The notes: generated by a model not told the origin, from the sequence alone. A stretch of DNA of 64,000 nt from DAOUKH01 sp965219875 (GCA_965219875.1 CBDCOW010000005.1:248001-312000); one strand, 5' to 3'; shown: positions 23,866-32,851, numbered from the stretch's first letter. Translations and numbers: made by a program.

Positions 23866-24993
23866 ATGGAACGCGGAAAGGTCTCGCTCAGGGCCGTCGG
23901 CGATATCAGGATCATGCGCGAAGAGGACCCGCAGTGGGTGCTCGAACGTGTCGCGCCAATCCTTCGACAGGGCGACATCACGTTCGCCCAGCTCGAGGGC
24001 AACCTCGCGGGAAGCGGCTGTCCCCAGGGCGGCTACGCCAGCGTGATGCTGGCGCCTCTCTCCAGCGTGGACGCCTTCACCGACGCCGGTATCGACGTGA
24101 TGTCCGTAGCCGGCAACCACTCGGGAGACTACGGGCCCGACGCGCTGCTCGAAAGCCTCGATTGGCTTCGCCAACATGGCATTCAACCCGTCGGTGCCGG
24201 CCGGAACCTGGAAGAGGCCCGCCGCCCCGTCATCTTCGAGCGGAACGGTACTCGGGTAGCCTTCCTGGCCTACGTTTCCGTCGTTCCTTGGGGCCACGAG
24301 GCTGGCCCGATGCGTCCGGGCCCCGCTCCTCTGAGAGTCTCGACCTACTACCGGCAGACGGACTGGCAGCCGGGCACGCCGCCCCAGGTGGTAACCGTCC
24401 CCGACCCTGATGACATGGCGAACATGCGGGAAGACGTGGGCAAGGTCCGCGCGGAGGCCGACTACGTGATCGCCTCGTTCCACTGGGGCATTCACAACCT
24501 CCCGATAGAGCTGGCCGACTACGAGCCCGTGGCCGCCCACGCCGCCATCGACGCCGGCGCCGACATGGTGCTGGGCCATCACGCCCACATACTCAAGGCC
24601 GTCGAGCTCTACAAAGGGAAGCCCATCTTCTACTGCCTCGGCGACTTCTCAGTGGCCACCAAGTACCGCGAGGGCTATGAAGACTACCAATACGCCGTCG
24701 ACAAACTCTACAAGCGGAAGGCAGACCCGACCTACGCCTTCCACTCCCCGATCTCGTCGGAGCATCAGAAGAAGACCGTGATCGTGAAGGCGGAAATCAG
24801 CGGAAGCAGTCTGGAATCGCTAACGATGACGCCGTGCCAGATCGGCGGCGAGGGCCAGCCCTACCCCATCGACCCCTCGCGTGAGCCGGCGCTTTGGGAG
24901 GAGTGGTGCTCCTTCGTCGAGGCATCGTGCCGCGGCGTCGGCTGCGATACCGAGCTCATCCAAGAGGATGGGTCGGTGCGCGTCAGGCTCTAG
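23866..24993 (+). CDS. CapA/PgsA-family metallophosphatase-fold protein
   Basis: The 375-residue protein shows the CapA pattern: LRAVGDIRIM (first metal Asp), FAQLEGNLAGSG, VMSVAGNHSGDYG (Asn-His), 'YVIASFHWGIHN' and MVLGHHAHILK (His pair), with FYCLGDFS. CapA homologues take part in poly-gamma-glutamate synthesis or act as phosphoesterases. Here there is no signal peptide or membrane anchor, unlike capsule-type CapA, so a cytoplasmic phosphoesterase is more likely. The gene has its own promoter and is bracketed by two convergent/divergent ASCH-like genes; its 3' end overlaps the second by 11 bases. Confidence 0.85.
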   Translation: MERGKVSLRAVGDIRIMREEDPQWVLERVAPILRQGDITFAQLEGNLAGSGCPQGGYASVMLAPLSSVDAFTDAGIDVMSVAGNHSGDYGPDALLESLDWLRQHGIQPVGAGRNLEEARRPVIFERNGTRVAFLAYVSVVPWGHEAGPMRPGPAPLRVSTYYRQTDWQPGTPPQVVTVPDPDDMANMREDVGKVRAEADYVIASFHWGIHNLPIELADYEPVAAHAAIDAGADMVLGHHAHILKAVELYKGKPIFYCLGDFSVATKYREGYEDYQYAVDKLYKRKADPTYAFHSPISSEHQKKTVIVKAEISGSSLESLTMTPCQIGGEGQPYPIDPSREPALWEEWCSFVEASCRGVGCDTELIQEDGSVRVRL

Positions 24994-25420
24994 TACGCTT
25001 CCGTTTGGGAGGCCTCGGCTCGCCGGCCGAAGGGTCCCACAGCGTCTGGACGTGTTCGAACTCGACCGCCCAGATCGTTGGCCCTTCCTCCCTGCCAGCG
25101 ATCATGTCGTCGAGGAGCCGCATCCACTCCCGGGGCGTCTTGCCAAGCGTCCCGCGGTTGCAGTGGGCCCGGCAGATGCCCCGCAGGAAGTCGACCCGGT
25201 CGTTGTACGCCTCCGCCCGGGCGCCTTCGTCGGTGATGGCCCCGAGCGGCTCCTTCCAGACCCGCTTGATACGAACGCGCGCGAACGCCGGATCGGACTT
25301 GAAGCGCTTGGCCGCGTGAACCGTGCCGGCCTCGACCTTCGGGTCCTCGAACCGCCTGGTCTGACTCTTCGTTCCGTCGACGATCGGCGGTATGACCCAA
25401 TAGGACTTGACGAGCAGCAT
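24983..25420 (-). CDS. ASCH-like domain protein, paralogue 2
   Basis: From ATG 25420 the protein has 145 residues; upstream lies a G-rich stretch (GGGTGGGGG) that could serve as ribosome site. It parallels the protein at 23354-23761: an N-terminal 'GTKSQTRRFED' element in place of GKKTRSYRP, then VRIKRVWKEPLGAITDEGAR and 'PTIWAVEFEHV', ending in a basic tail (PPKRKRTRA). The ASCH-like reading is by motif position and length, not strong identity. It converges with the CapA-family gene, overlapping it by 11 bases. Confidence 0.58.
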   Translation of the reverse strand: MLLVKSYWVIPPIVDGTKSQTRRFEDPKVEAGTVHAAKRFKSDPAFARVRIKRVWKEPLGAITDEGARAEAYNDRVDFLRGICRAHCNRGTLGKTPREWMRLLDDMIAGREEGPTIWAVEFEHVQTLWDPSAGEPRPPKRKRTRA

Positions 25421-25482
25421 GAACGCACCCCCACCCAAGATCGGCCTCGGCAGCCGAGCCTACAGGGGGACGCAGGTTCGAG

Positions 25483-26910
25483 TCAATCGAGGAACGGCGA
25501 CAGATCGGGCCGTCGGGTATGCCAGTCGGCGGCCTGCTCGTAGGCGTACGCGACCCTAATGAGCGTCGCTTCTTCGAGCGGACGGCCGATTAGCTGCATG
25601 CCAATGGGCATGCCGTCCTGCCCGAAGCCGCAGCAGATCGAGATCGACGGGAATCCCGTGAGGTTAGACAGACGGGTCAGACGGGTCAGCGCGTTGAGCA
25701 CCGGCATTGATCCGCCTCGAACCGTAACGTTGGCTTGACCGAATTCCGACGCGGCGGCCGCGCAGGTTGGCAGCGCCAGGACGTCCACCTCGTGAAGCGC
25801 GCGGCTGACCTGCGCCCTTAGGGCGGTGCGGTCCCGCTGCGCTGCGATGTAGGCGGCAGTGGAGACGCGAGACCCCGCCTCGAAGCGCGCCTTGACGTTG
25901 GGATCGATCAAGTCGCCCTGCTCCTCGACAACGTCCTGGTAAACGGCGAAGGCCTCGGCTCCCAGGATGGCGGCGGAGATGTCCGCGCCCGTGGCCAAAA
26001 GCGGCAGGGAAACGTCCTGGACCGCCGCCCCGCACTCGCGCAGCGTCTCGATGCCAGTCCGGACCGCTCGTTCGACATCGTCTGTCAGCAGGTCCCAAAC
26101 AAATTCCTGAGGTACGCCTATCGCCATTGATTCGGCCCCGCCCCGAAGGCCTGCGGTGAAGTCAGGCGGGGGCACGTCGAGGCAAGCCGGGTCGGCGGGA
26201 TCAGGGCCGCAGAGCTCGTTGAGCACAAGCGCGGCGTCTTCCACGCCGCGCGCGAGCACGCCGACGTGGTCGAGCGACCACGCCAACAGCGCCACGCCGT
26301 GAAGGCTGATCCGGCCGTAGGTCGGCTTGAGCCCCACGACGCCGCACAGGGCCGCCGGAATCCGCACCGAGCCCCCCGTGTCCGTGCCCAGGGCTGCGGC
26401 GCAGGTCCCGGAGGCCACGGCGGCGGCCGAGCCCCCGCTGGAGCCGCCGGAGAGCCGCCGGCGGTCCCAGGGATTCTTCGTGTCCCCGTAGTGCGGGTTC
26501 TCTCCGGTTGCCCCCAGCGCAAACTCGTTGAGGTTCGTCTTGCCAAGGATGATGGCCCCGCCCTGGCGCAGCCGCCGAACACACGTAGCGTCCGCCTCCG
26601 GGACGAAATCCGCCCGGGTCTTGGATCCGGAGGTCGTGCGGACGGCTTCCACGTCGATCAGATCCTTCACCGCTATTGGGACGCCGTGGAGGGGCCCTCG
26701 GCGGCCGCCACGCGCGACGGCCTGATCCGCTTCTTTGGCGTCCCGCAACGCCTCGTCCCCCATCACGGTGATGAAGGCGCGCATCACGGCGTCGGTGGCG
26801 TGAACACGGTCAAGGCACGCCTGGACTATTTCCACGGAGGAAATCTGCCGGCCTTCGATCAGCTTCGATTGCTCGACCAGCGGCAGGCGGCAAAGCTCGG
26901 TTGCGCTCAT
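25483..26910 (-). CDS. Amidase signature family enzyme
   Basis: The 475-residue protein carries the Ser-cisSer-Lys machinery: catalytic Lys in VPIAVKDLIDV, the Gly/Ser-rich RRLSGGSSGGSAAAVASG with the cis-Ser, and the nucleophile Ser in GTDTGGSVRIPAALCG. 'LTRLSNLTGFPSISICCGF' and 'PIGMQLIGRPLEEATLIRVA' are the usual C-terminal elements. It may be a general amide or aryl-amide hydrolase. The GatA role is less likely because no GatB or GatC gene is adjacent, but it cannot be excluded from sequence alone. It is divergent from the SDR gene, with 94 bases between the starts. Confidence 0.9.
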   Translation of the reverse strand: MSATELCRLPLVEQSKLIEGRQISSVEIVQACLDRVHATDAVMRAFITVMGDEALRDAKEADQAVARGGRRGPLHGVPIAVKDLIDVEAVRTTSGSKTRADFVPEADATCVRRLRQGGAIILGKTNLNEFALGATGENPHYGDTKNPWDRRRLSGGSSGGSAAAVASGTCAAALGTDTGGSVRIPAALCGVVGLKPTYGRISLHGVALLAWSLDHVGVLARGVEDAALVLNELCGPDPADPACLDVPPPDFTAGLRGGAESMAIGVPQEFVWDLLTDDVERAVRTGIETLRECGAAVQDVSLPLLATGADISAAILGAEAFAVYQDVVEEQGDLIDPNVKARFEAGSRVSTAAYIAAQRDRTALRAQVSRALHEVDVLALPTCAAAASEFGQANVTVRGGSMPVLNALTRLTRLSNLTGFPSISICCGFGQDGMPIGMQLIGRPLEEATLIRVAYAYEQAADWHTRRPDLSPFLD

Positions 26911-27004
26911 GTGGAAGACCTCGCGGCCGCCGCAGCCTAGGCGCGCCTTGACGGAGCGTCAAGGCGACTCTATGGTGCGGCTCATTCCGGGGGTAGCGTA
27001 CACC

Positions 27005-27817
27005 ATGGCGTCGGGCCGCCGATTCGAAGGCCGAACCGTTGTCGTCACGGGCGCCGGCGGGGCCATTGGAGCGAAGACCGCTCGGCGCTTCGCCGCGGAG
27101 GGGGCACGCGTCTTGGCAACCGATGTCCTCGATGAGCCCATCGCCCGCCTAGCCGGCGATCTGGCCTCCCAGGGCGGCCAAGTCCAGGCCTTGGCCGCCG
27201 ACCTCAACGACCCCGGGAGCTCCGAGGCGGTGATCGCCGCGGCCGAGCAGGCCTTCGGCCCCGTCTACGGCCTGGCCGCGGTCCACGGCAACATCGGCGA
27301 GACACTCCCTGGACGGAGAGTCCCTGGAGCCCGGCTCACCGTCGACAACCTCTCCGACGCGGAATGGGACCGCGTCATGGCGAACAACCTCCGCAGCGTC
27401 TTTGTTTTGTGCCGCGCTGCCGTCGTCGCCATGGAGCCGCGTAGGGAGGGGCGTATCGTCACTGTCGCCAGTATCGCCATGAGCGGCCAGCCCTGGATGC
27501 GCGGACGCGTCCTCGCGCACTACGCCGGCGCCAAGGCCGGCCTAGCCGGCTTCACCCGGGCGCTGGCGCTGGAGGCCGTTGCCAACGGCGTGATCGTCAA
27601 CTGTGTCGCGCCGGGCTCGATCATGACGGCGGAACGGGAGGCGGAGCGCGCCCGCGAAGACCCCGAAGCGATGAAGGCCCGCCTCCAGCGCATCCCCAGA
27701 GGCAGGATCGGTCGGCCCGGCGACGTCGCCGAGGCCATCCTCTACCTGTGCTCCGCCGCCGCCGACTTCATCGTCGGGCAGACCATTCACGTAAACGGCG
27801 GCGAATGGACGCCGTGA
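27005..27817 (+). CDS. Short-chain dehydrogenase/reductase
   Basis: The 270-residue protein is taken from ATG 27005 because the Rossmann motif VVVTGAGGAIGAKT begins about 13 residues later; upstream in-frame codons would add a non-conserved extension overlapping the divergent amidase promoter region. The catalytic set is complete here: VTVASIAMSG (Ser) and HYAGAKAGLAG (YxxxK), unlike the SDR at 14616. NNLRSVFVL gives the active-site Asn and VNCVAPGSI plus VNGGEWTP the usual C-terminal blocks. Substrate unknown. The next gene starts ten bases after its stop, so they form an operon. Confidence 0.9.
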   Translation: MASGRRFEGRTVVVTGAGGAIGAKTARRFAAEGARVLATDVLDEPIARLAGDLASQGGQVQALAADLNDPGSSEAVIAAAEQAFGPVYGLAAVHGNIGETLPGRRVPGARLTVDNLSDAEWDRVMANNLRSVFVLCRAAVVAMEPRREGRIVTVASIAMSGQPWMRGRVLAHYAGAKAGLAGFTRALALEAVANGVIVNCVAPGSIMTAEREAERAREDPEAMKARLQRIPRGRIGRPGDVAEAILYLCSAAADFIVGQTIHVNGGEWTP

Positions 27818-27827
27818 GTAGAGGGCT

Positions 27828-28874
27828 ATGACGCGAAAACGCATGGCCGTGCTTGGCGCCGGGGGGATCGGCGGGAGCCTTGGCGGCTACCTGACCATGG
27901 CTGGCGGAGACGTCACCCTTATTGACCAATGGCCCGAGCACGTGGAGGCCATGAAGGCGAACGGTCTCCGTCTCTCGACCCGGGAAGGCGACGCCTTCGA
28001 CATTGCGGTGAAGGCGCTGCACGTGTTCGAGGTCTGCACGATCAGGGAGCCGTTCGACCTAGTGTTCCTCGCGGTCAAAGGCTACGACACGCAATGGTCG
28101 GCGAAGCTCATCGAGCCCTACCTCAAGGAGGACGGCTATATCGTTGGCTGCCAGAACGGCATGTGCGACGACCTCATCGCCGACATGGTGGGGCGGGACC
28201 GGGAAGTCCCCTGTGTCGTAACGCTGACGGCAAGCCTGGGCGGGCCGGGGCGTCCCAGCCGGAACAACCTCCCCGACCGCGTCGCTTGGACGGTCGGCGA
28301 ACGGGATGGGAGGATAACGCCGCGGATCCAGGAGCTCGCCGGGATCATGAGTTCGGTGGGCAAGTCCCGCGTTTCCGACAACATCATGGGTGAACGCTGG
28401 TCAAAGCTTGTGATGAACTGCATGTCCAACTCGCTCGCCGGCCTGACCAAGATGACGACGAGGGCGATGACCCACGACCCTACGGCGCGCGGACTCGCTA
28501 TCAAGATTGGGGGAGAGGTCGTGCGCGTCGGCGAGGCGCTCGGCTATCGAATCGGCGAGATTCGAGGCCTGCCGGCGCGCGCCTTCGCCGACGCGGCGGA
28601 GGGCCGCGGCCTTCGGAGGGTCGAGGAGGCGATGACGCTTCAGGGCGCGAAGGCGGCGGACGAGACAAGAGCGTCACTGCTTCAGGATGTCCTAAAGGGA
28701 CGAAAGACGGAGGTCGACTTCCTCAACGGGTACGTGGCGGCCAGAGCCAAGGAAGCCGGCGTCCCCGCGCCGGCCAACGCGGCGATCACCGGGCTCATCA
28801 AGCGGGTCGAAGCCGGCGAGCTCGCTCCCGCTGCTTCGAACCTCGAACTGATCTCGCAGGAGCTCAGCCGGTAA
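27828..28874 (+). CDS. Ketopantoate reductase-like (ApbA/PanE family) dehydrogenase
   Basis: The 348-residue protein begins with the NADP-binding motif MAVLGAGGIGGSLGGYL and has the family's 'FLAVKGYDTQWSAKLIEPYL' and 'VGCQNGMCDD' segments. The catalytic Lys is likely in MGERWSKLVMNCMSN. The C-terminal helical domain contains KTEVDFLNGYVAARAKE, the PanE-type substrate loop (usual form 'E.d.i.G.vv..g'). It could be ketopantoate reductase for pantothenate or one of the many paralogues that reduce other 2-keto acids. Because no other pantothenate genes are near and it follows an SDR, I do not assign panE. Confidence 0.85.
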   Translation: MTRKRMAVLGAGGIGGSLGGYLTMAGGDVTLIDQWPEHVEAMKANGLRLSTREGDAFDIAVKALHVFEVCTIREPFDLVFLAVKGYDTQWSAKLIEPYLKEDGYIVGCQNGMCDDLIADMVGRDREVPCVVTLTASLGGPGRPSRNNLPDRVAWTVGERDGRITPRIQELAGIMSSVGKSRVSDNIMGERWSKLVMNCMSNSLAGLTKMTTRAMTHDPTARGLAIKIGGEVVRVGEALGYRIGEIRGLPARAFADAAEGRGLRRVEEAMTLQGAKAADETRASLLQDVLKGRKTEVDFLNGYVAARAKEAGVPAPANAAITGLIKRVEAGELAPAASNLELISQELSR

Positions 28875-28908
28875 CGATCCCGGACCCGCGCCGGAGACCT
28901 GCGGCAGC

Positions 28909-29307
28909 CTACGGCTTGGACTCGTAGCAGCGAAGCTCCACCATGTTGCCGTCGGGATCGTTGACGTAGAGCGATACCCCCATGCCCCGCGCTCCCCAGC
29001 GGGCGATCACGTCCTGCACGATCGGAACGTTCCGGCCGCGCAGGCGCATCGATAGCGCGTGCATGTCGGTCTCGGCGATGACGAAGCAGAGATGGTCCTG
29101 ATTCTGGCCTTCCACCGGCCCCTCGTGAGGGAAGAAGTCGATGATCGTTTCGCCCGTTACGCGCACGGACACGAAGGGCGCCTCACCGCGGCGGAACTCA
29201 TCCAACCGCAAGCACTCCAGGCCGAGCAAATCTACGTAGAACGCCAGGGCGGCGTCGACATCGCGTACGTTGAGGGCGATGTGATCGAGCTCCAACACCT
29301 GCACCAT
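28909..29307 (-). CDS. VOC-superfamily (glyoxalase/dioxygenase-like) protein
   Basis: ATG 29307 follows GGAGG on the minus strand by a normal distance; the in-frame extension upstream is not conserved-looking. The 132-residue protein reads LELDHIALNVRDVDAALAFY at the start (first metal His), 'QDHLCFVIAETDMHALSMRL' at the repeat junction (second His) and 'GVSLYVNDPDGNMVELRC' (Glu ligand) at the end. This is one complete VOC module of two beta-alpha-beta-beta-beta repeats. Such proteins dimerise and act as lyases, isomerases, dioxygenases or resistance proteins. It is alone at the end of the segment, converging with the ketopantoate-reductase-like gene. Confidence 0.87.
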   Translation of the reverse strand: MVQVLELDHIALNVRDVDAALAFYVDLLGLECLRLDEFRRGEAPFVSVRVTGETIIDFFPHEGPVEGQNQDHLCFVIAETDMHALSMRLRGRNVPIVQDVIARWGARGMGVSLYVNDPDGNMVELRCYESKP

Positions 29308-29409
29308 GCCCGCCTCCGATCTCTCGGCTGGTCTGCCGAGCCAACCGCCACCCAAGCTAGCGGCCCGCGTCGGTAGTCGTCAAGGAATACCCTGTACCAG
29401 CCAACATGT

Positions 29410-29630
29410 GCGTGCCCCAGATACGCATCCACGACATCGTCCATGCCGCAGGTTCGTCACGGCGGACACCGCGTTGCGCATCGGGCAGGCCCTGGGATGA
29501 CTCCTGACTACTGGCTGAACCTTCAGCGGATGTACGATCTAGAAATGGCCCGCACGAAGACCGACGTCAGCACCATCGAACCGCTTGTTGAGGCGCCTGC
29601 CTGAGACGACGAGGTTCGCCACCTAGCTGG
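29410..29630 (+). pseudogene. Decayed second copy of the HigA antitoxin segment
   Basis: This stretch aligns with 645-869 base by base (for example CGTGCCCCAGATACGCATCC here against CGTGCCCCAAATACGCATCC there) and continues about 40 bases past the antitoxin stop codon. The first third of the gene is missing. At least three single-base deletions break the frame: in the CATGCCGCAG region, in GGGATGACTCC (GGGCATGACTCC in the intact copy), and in CGAACCGCTTG (CGAACCCGCTTG). It was therefore once a duplicate of the intact locus and is now non-coding. No gene is visible in the flanks 29308-29409 and 29631-29755. Confidence 0.85.
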
Positions 29631-29712
29631 CGATGCGCCAGGGAGGGCAGCTGTACAAGCCCTCGCTCTAGGCAGAACTCGCCACCAGGGGCGACTTCCT
29701 CCCGTCCCTGCC

Positions 29713-29731
29713 CCCGATGGGAACCATCGGG
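29713..29731. other. Hairpin next to integrase remnant
   Basis: CCCGATGG and CCATCGGG form an 8-bp perfect stem with a 3-base loop, 25 bases beyond the end of the integrase remnant. No U-tract follows on either strand, so terminator function is unproven; it could also be part of an old element end. Confidence 0.4.
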
Positions 29732-29755
29732 AGAGAAGGGTCCTAGCAGGCGGCC

Positions 29756-30836
29756 TCAGGCGATCACGTACTCGGCCCACTGATCCATCAGTGCCCGCCG
29801 TTGCTCGAGAAGATCAGACCGCGCGTAGGCCCGTTCAACGGCATTGCCGACGTGGTGGGCCAGGGAAAGTTCCATCGCGGCGTAGCTGGCGTTGGTGCAC
29901 TCGGCGGCCCAATCACGAAAGCTAGACCGGAAACCGTGCACGGGTAGCCCGCTCCGCGAGGCCCACGGTTCGCAGAATCTTCGTTAGCGTCATGTCGGAG
30001 AGCGGGCGACTCCTAACCGGCGAGGGAAACACGAGCGCCGAGTCGTCCCGCAGGGGCGCCGCCTCCTCCAGGGCCGCGATAGCCGCCTCGCTCAGCGGTA
30101 CGCGGTGTTCTACGCCGCCCTTCATTCGCTGCGCTGGTATCGTCCAGAGGTGGGCGTCAAGGTCGATCTCGTTCCATGTCGCGCCCCTGGCCTCGCCGGA
30201 CCTCGCGGCGGTGAGCACAAGAAACTCAAAGCACGTCTTTGCCGCCACTCCCGCCGTGGATGCCACGATGGTTTCTAGCGCCGCCGGCACCTCTTGGTAA
30301 GGTAGAGCGCGGAAGTGAGCCGGAATCGCGGGGATGGGGGGCAGCGCCCCGTTGATACCCTCTCCGGCGAGGTTGTCGCCGCGGTGACCGTGGGCCACTG
30401 CCCAACGCATCACGGCGCGGACTCGTTGCCGGACGCGGCGGGCGGTCTCTTGGCGTGTTCCCCATATTGGCGTGAGCACGGCGAGCACGTCAGCCCGCGT
30501 GATCCGGTCCACGGGCATCTCGCCTAGACGAGGCATGGCGTGGCGTTCAAGGCTCTGACTCCAATTGGTCGCGTGCTTCGGTGCACGCCAACGGGGGGCA
30601 TTGATCTCCACCACGGCGGCCGCGGCCTCGCGGAAGGTTGGAACCCTGGGAACTGGCTTGCGCTTCTCGTTTACGGGGTCTCTCCCCTCGGCAACCGCCT
30701 CTTGGTACTCGGAGGCCCGTTCTCGTGCCTTCGCCAGCGAGATCGCCGGAAAGCCGCCCAGACCCTATATCGCGCCGCCGCCCGTGCACGACAATGCGCT
30801 GCACGAGGCGCAGGAGAACCGCACGAGAAGAAGGAA
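29756..30836 (-). pseudogene. P4-type tyrosine integrase, truncated and frameshifted
   Basis: Three frames on the minus strand join into one integrase. Near 30775 RRRDIG shifts into GLGGFPAISLAKARERA (one extra G). The middle part (30614-29945) has the core-binding and catalytic regions, with LTAARSGEARGATW (catalytic Arg). Near 29940 one extra C moves the frame to VHGFRSSFRDWAAE (HxxR) and LAHHVGNAVERAYAR (His and Tyr). All catalytic residues survive across the breaks, but the N-terminal 40-50 residues are gone: the homology stops where tRNA-Glu begins. P4-type integrases insert into tRNA 3' ends, so this is the relic of an integrated element. Confidence 0.85.
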
Positions 30837-30913
30837 TGGTAGCGCATGCGGGATTCGAACCCGCGACCTCCGCCTTGAGAGGGCGGCGTCCTGGGCCGCT
30901 AGACCAATGCGCC
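30837..30913 (-). tRNA. tRNA-Glu (CTC)
   Basis: The 77-base cloverleaf on the minus strand starts GGCGCATTGGTCTAGCGG, has an anticodon stem CCGCC/GGCGG around loop CTCTCAA (anticodon CTC) and a TGG-free T-arm GGGTTCGAATCCC. The 3' CCA is encoded. It lies five bases after tRNA-Gln. The integrase remnant starts right after its CCA end. Confidence 0.93.
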
Positions 30914-30918
30914 ACGAT

Positions 30919-30992
30919 TGGCTGGGGATCCTGGATTCGAACCAGGGCCTACAGATCCAGAGTCTGCTGTCCTACCACTAGACTAATCCCCA
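30919..30992 (-). tRNA. tRNA-Gln (CTG)
   Basis: The 74-base cloverleaf begins TGGGGATTAGTCTAGTGG (U1-A72 pair, usual for bacterial tRNA-Gln), with anticodon stem GCAGA/TCTGT around loop CTCTGGA (anticodon CTG) and T-arm TGGTTCGAATCCA. CCA is encoded. It is first in a two-tRNA unit with its own promoter. Confidence 0.93.
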
Positions 30993-31003
30993 ACCTATGT
31001 CCA

Positions 31004-31032
31004 ATTTTATCGAGCCGGTTACGTTATAGCAA
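31004..31032 (-). promoter_or_regulatory. Promoter of the tRNA-Gln/tRNA-Glu unit
   Basis: On the minus strand TTGCTA (31032-31027) and TAAAAT (31009-31004) are 17 bases apart. The predicted start is about five bases before the first base of tRNA-Gln. Confidence 0.6.
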
Positions 31033-31061
31033 GTCAGCGCCCCTGACGTTGCCACGGTGGG

Positions 31062-32777
31062 CTACGACGGCTTCAGGGCCGCCCTGAACTCGCTGAGGGG
31101 TCTGGTGTTGAGGATGTCGCCGGGGGCGCACATGCCGCGCCGGGCCACGTCGATCCCGAACCCGACGCCGTCCAAGTGCCCCGTGGCGTGGGCGTCGGTG
31201 CTTATCACGAGTTTCACCCCAAGCTCGCGCGCCCTCCGGACGTAGACGTCACGGAGGTCGAGGCGCGACGGCGTGGCGTTGATCTCGATGGCGGTTCCGG
31301 TGCGTGCCCCCGCTTCGAGCACGGCCTCCATGTCGAGGTCGACCGGGCGCCGCTCGCCGATGAGCCGCGAGGACAGGTGCCCGATGATGTCGACGTGCGG
31401 ATTCTCCATCGCGCGGATGACGCGGCGGGTCATCGTCGCCTCGTCCTGCCCCATCGCGGAGTGAATCGACGCCACCACCACGTCCAGTTCGCCAAGCAGC
31501 GCGTCGGCGAAGTCGAGGGTACCGTCGGCGCGTATGTCCACCTCGGTGCCGGTGAGCAGGGTGAAGCCGTCGTCCGCCGCCTCGTTGGCGGCGTGGATGA
31601 TCGCCACCTGCTCACGCAGCCGCTCCTCGCTGAGCCCATTCGCGATGCCGCGGCCAATGGAGTGGTCGGTGATGGCGGAGTATTCGTACCCCAGCGCCTT
31701 CGCCTTCTCCCGCATCTCCACGATGGCGGCGCGTCCGTCGCTCCAGTCCGTGTGGCCGTGGAGGTCGCCCTTGAGGTCTGACTTTTCGATAAGTTTAGGA
31801 AAGTCCCCTGTTTCGGCGGCGGCGATCTCGCCGCAGCCCCAGCGCACCTCCGGCGGCATCCACGCGAGGCCCAGCCGCGCGTAGACCTCCTCCTCCGTGC
31901 GATAGCGCTCGACCTCGCCGCTGTCGAGATGCTTGATTCCGTACTCGTTCACGCTCAGGCCCATGCGCTTGGCCCGTTCACGAAGCAAGACGTTGTGCTC
32001 CTTGCTTCCCGTGAAGTGCTGCAACAGATTGCCGAAGGACTCTTCCTCAACGACCCGAAAGTCGACCCGGAGGTCGCCGCGAACGATGACGGCGGCCTTC
32101 GTTGGACCCCTGGCGAGGGTTTCGGTGACGAAGGGCAGCCCGGTGAAGGCCTCGACGGCGCGGGCGGGATCGGGGCAGGCGGCGATGATGTCGATGTCGC
32201 CGACGGTCTCCTCGTGGCGGCGGAGGCTGCCGGCGGGCGTCGCGTTGGGCGCGATGGGACGCAGGGCGGCGCAGATCTCGTCGGCGAGCGGCAGCGCCTT
32301 GCCCAGCAGGATGCGGTCGTCCTTTGAGCGCCGCGTCTCAATGCTGCGGAGGATGTTCTCGCCGGTCTTCCTACCGACGCCGGGCAACGCCTCGAACCGG
32401 CCGTCGTGGATCGCCTTCTCCAACGCTTCGAGCGTGGTCACCCCGAGGTCGGCGCCGATCTTGTAGGCCAGCTTGGGGCCGATGCCTGGCACGTCGAGGA
32501 TGCGGAGCACGCCGTCGGGCAGGTCGCCCTGCAGGTCTTCGTACTCGCGGAGGCGGCCCGTCTCCACGAGCTCGGTGATCTTCCGCGCCAGACTCTTGCC
32601 TACGCCGGGCAAGCCGGTGAGGGCGCCGGCAGCGGCGAGATCGTGGACGTCGATCTCGGAGTAGGCGACGCCGCGCGCCGCTTTCTGATAAGCCACGACC
32701 TTATATCGCGGCTCCCCCTTGATATCGAGGAGGTCCGCCATGCGGTCGAGGACTTCGGCCACGTCGGCGTTGTTCAT
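31062..32777 (-). CDS. polX: DNA polymerase/3'-5' exonuclease PolX
   Basis: The 571-residue protein is taken from ATG 32777. The N-terminus (MNNADVAEVLDRMADLLDIK) is the 8-kDa PolX domain with helix-hairpin-helix motifs LTGLPGVGKSLARK (about 53-66) and LDVPGIGPKLAYK (about 94-106). The polymerase palm shows GSLRRHEETVGDIDI with Asp194 and Asp196. The C-terminal PHP phosphoesterase domain has KGDLHGHTDWSDG and ITDHSIGRG and VVASIHSAMG metal sites. Bacterial PolX fills gaps in base-excision repair and trims 3' ends. It follows the hypothetical gene by 74 bases downstream of secA, in a minus-strand core cluster. Confidence 0.95.
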   Translation of the reverse strand: MNNADVAEVLDRMADLLDIKGEPRYKVVAYQKAARGVAYSEIDVHDLAAAGALTGLPGVGKSLARKITELVETGRLREYEDLQGDLPDGVLRILDVPGIGPKLAYKIGADLGVTTLEALEKAIHDGRFEALPGVGRKTGENILRSIETRRSKDDRILLGKALPLADEICAALRPIAPNATPAGSLRRHEETVGDIDIIAACPDPARAVEAFTGLPFVTETLARGPTKAAVIVRGDLRVDFRVVEEESFGNLLQHFTGSKEHNVLLRERAKRMGLSVNEYGIKHLDSGEVERYRTEEEVYARLGLAWMPPEVRWGCGEIAAAETGDFPKLIEKSDLKGDLHGHTDWSDGRAAIVEMREKAKALGYEYSAITDHSIGRGIANGLSEERLREQVAIIHAANEAADDGFTLLTGTEVDIRADGTLDFADALLGELDVVVASIHSAMGQDEATMTRRVIRAMENPHVDIIGHLSSRLIGERRPVDLDMEAVLEAGARTGTAIEINATPSRLDLRDVYVRRARELGVKLVISTDAHATGHLDGVGFGIDVARRGMCAPGDILNTRPLSEFRAALKPS

Positions 32778-32851
32778 GGCGCGCTGCGGAGATGGACGCC
32801 TCGCGGCGGGCGTCGCACGCTCGCATTCTAGCCGCGACGACGAGGACGGGG

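Noticed and set aside
25483..26910. GatA (Glu-tRNA-Gln amidotransferase subunit A)
   Set aside because: The amidase signature fits, but no gatB or gatC is adjacent, and its neighbours are catabolic, so a general amidase is the safer name.
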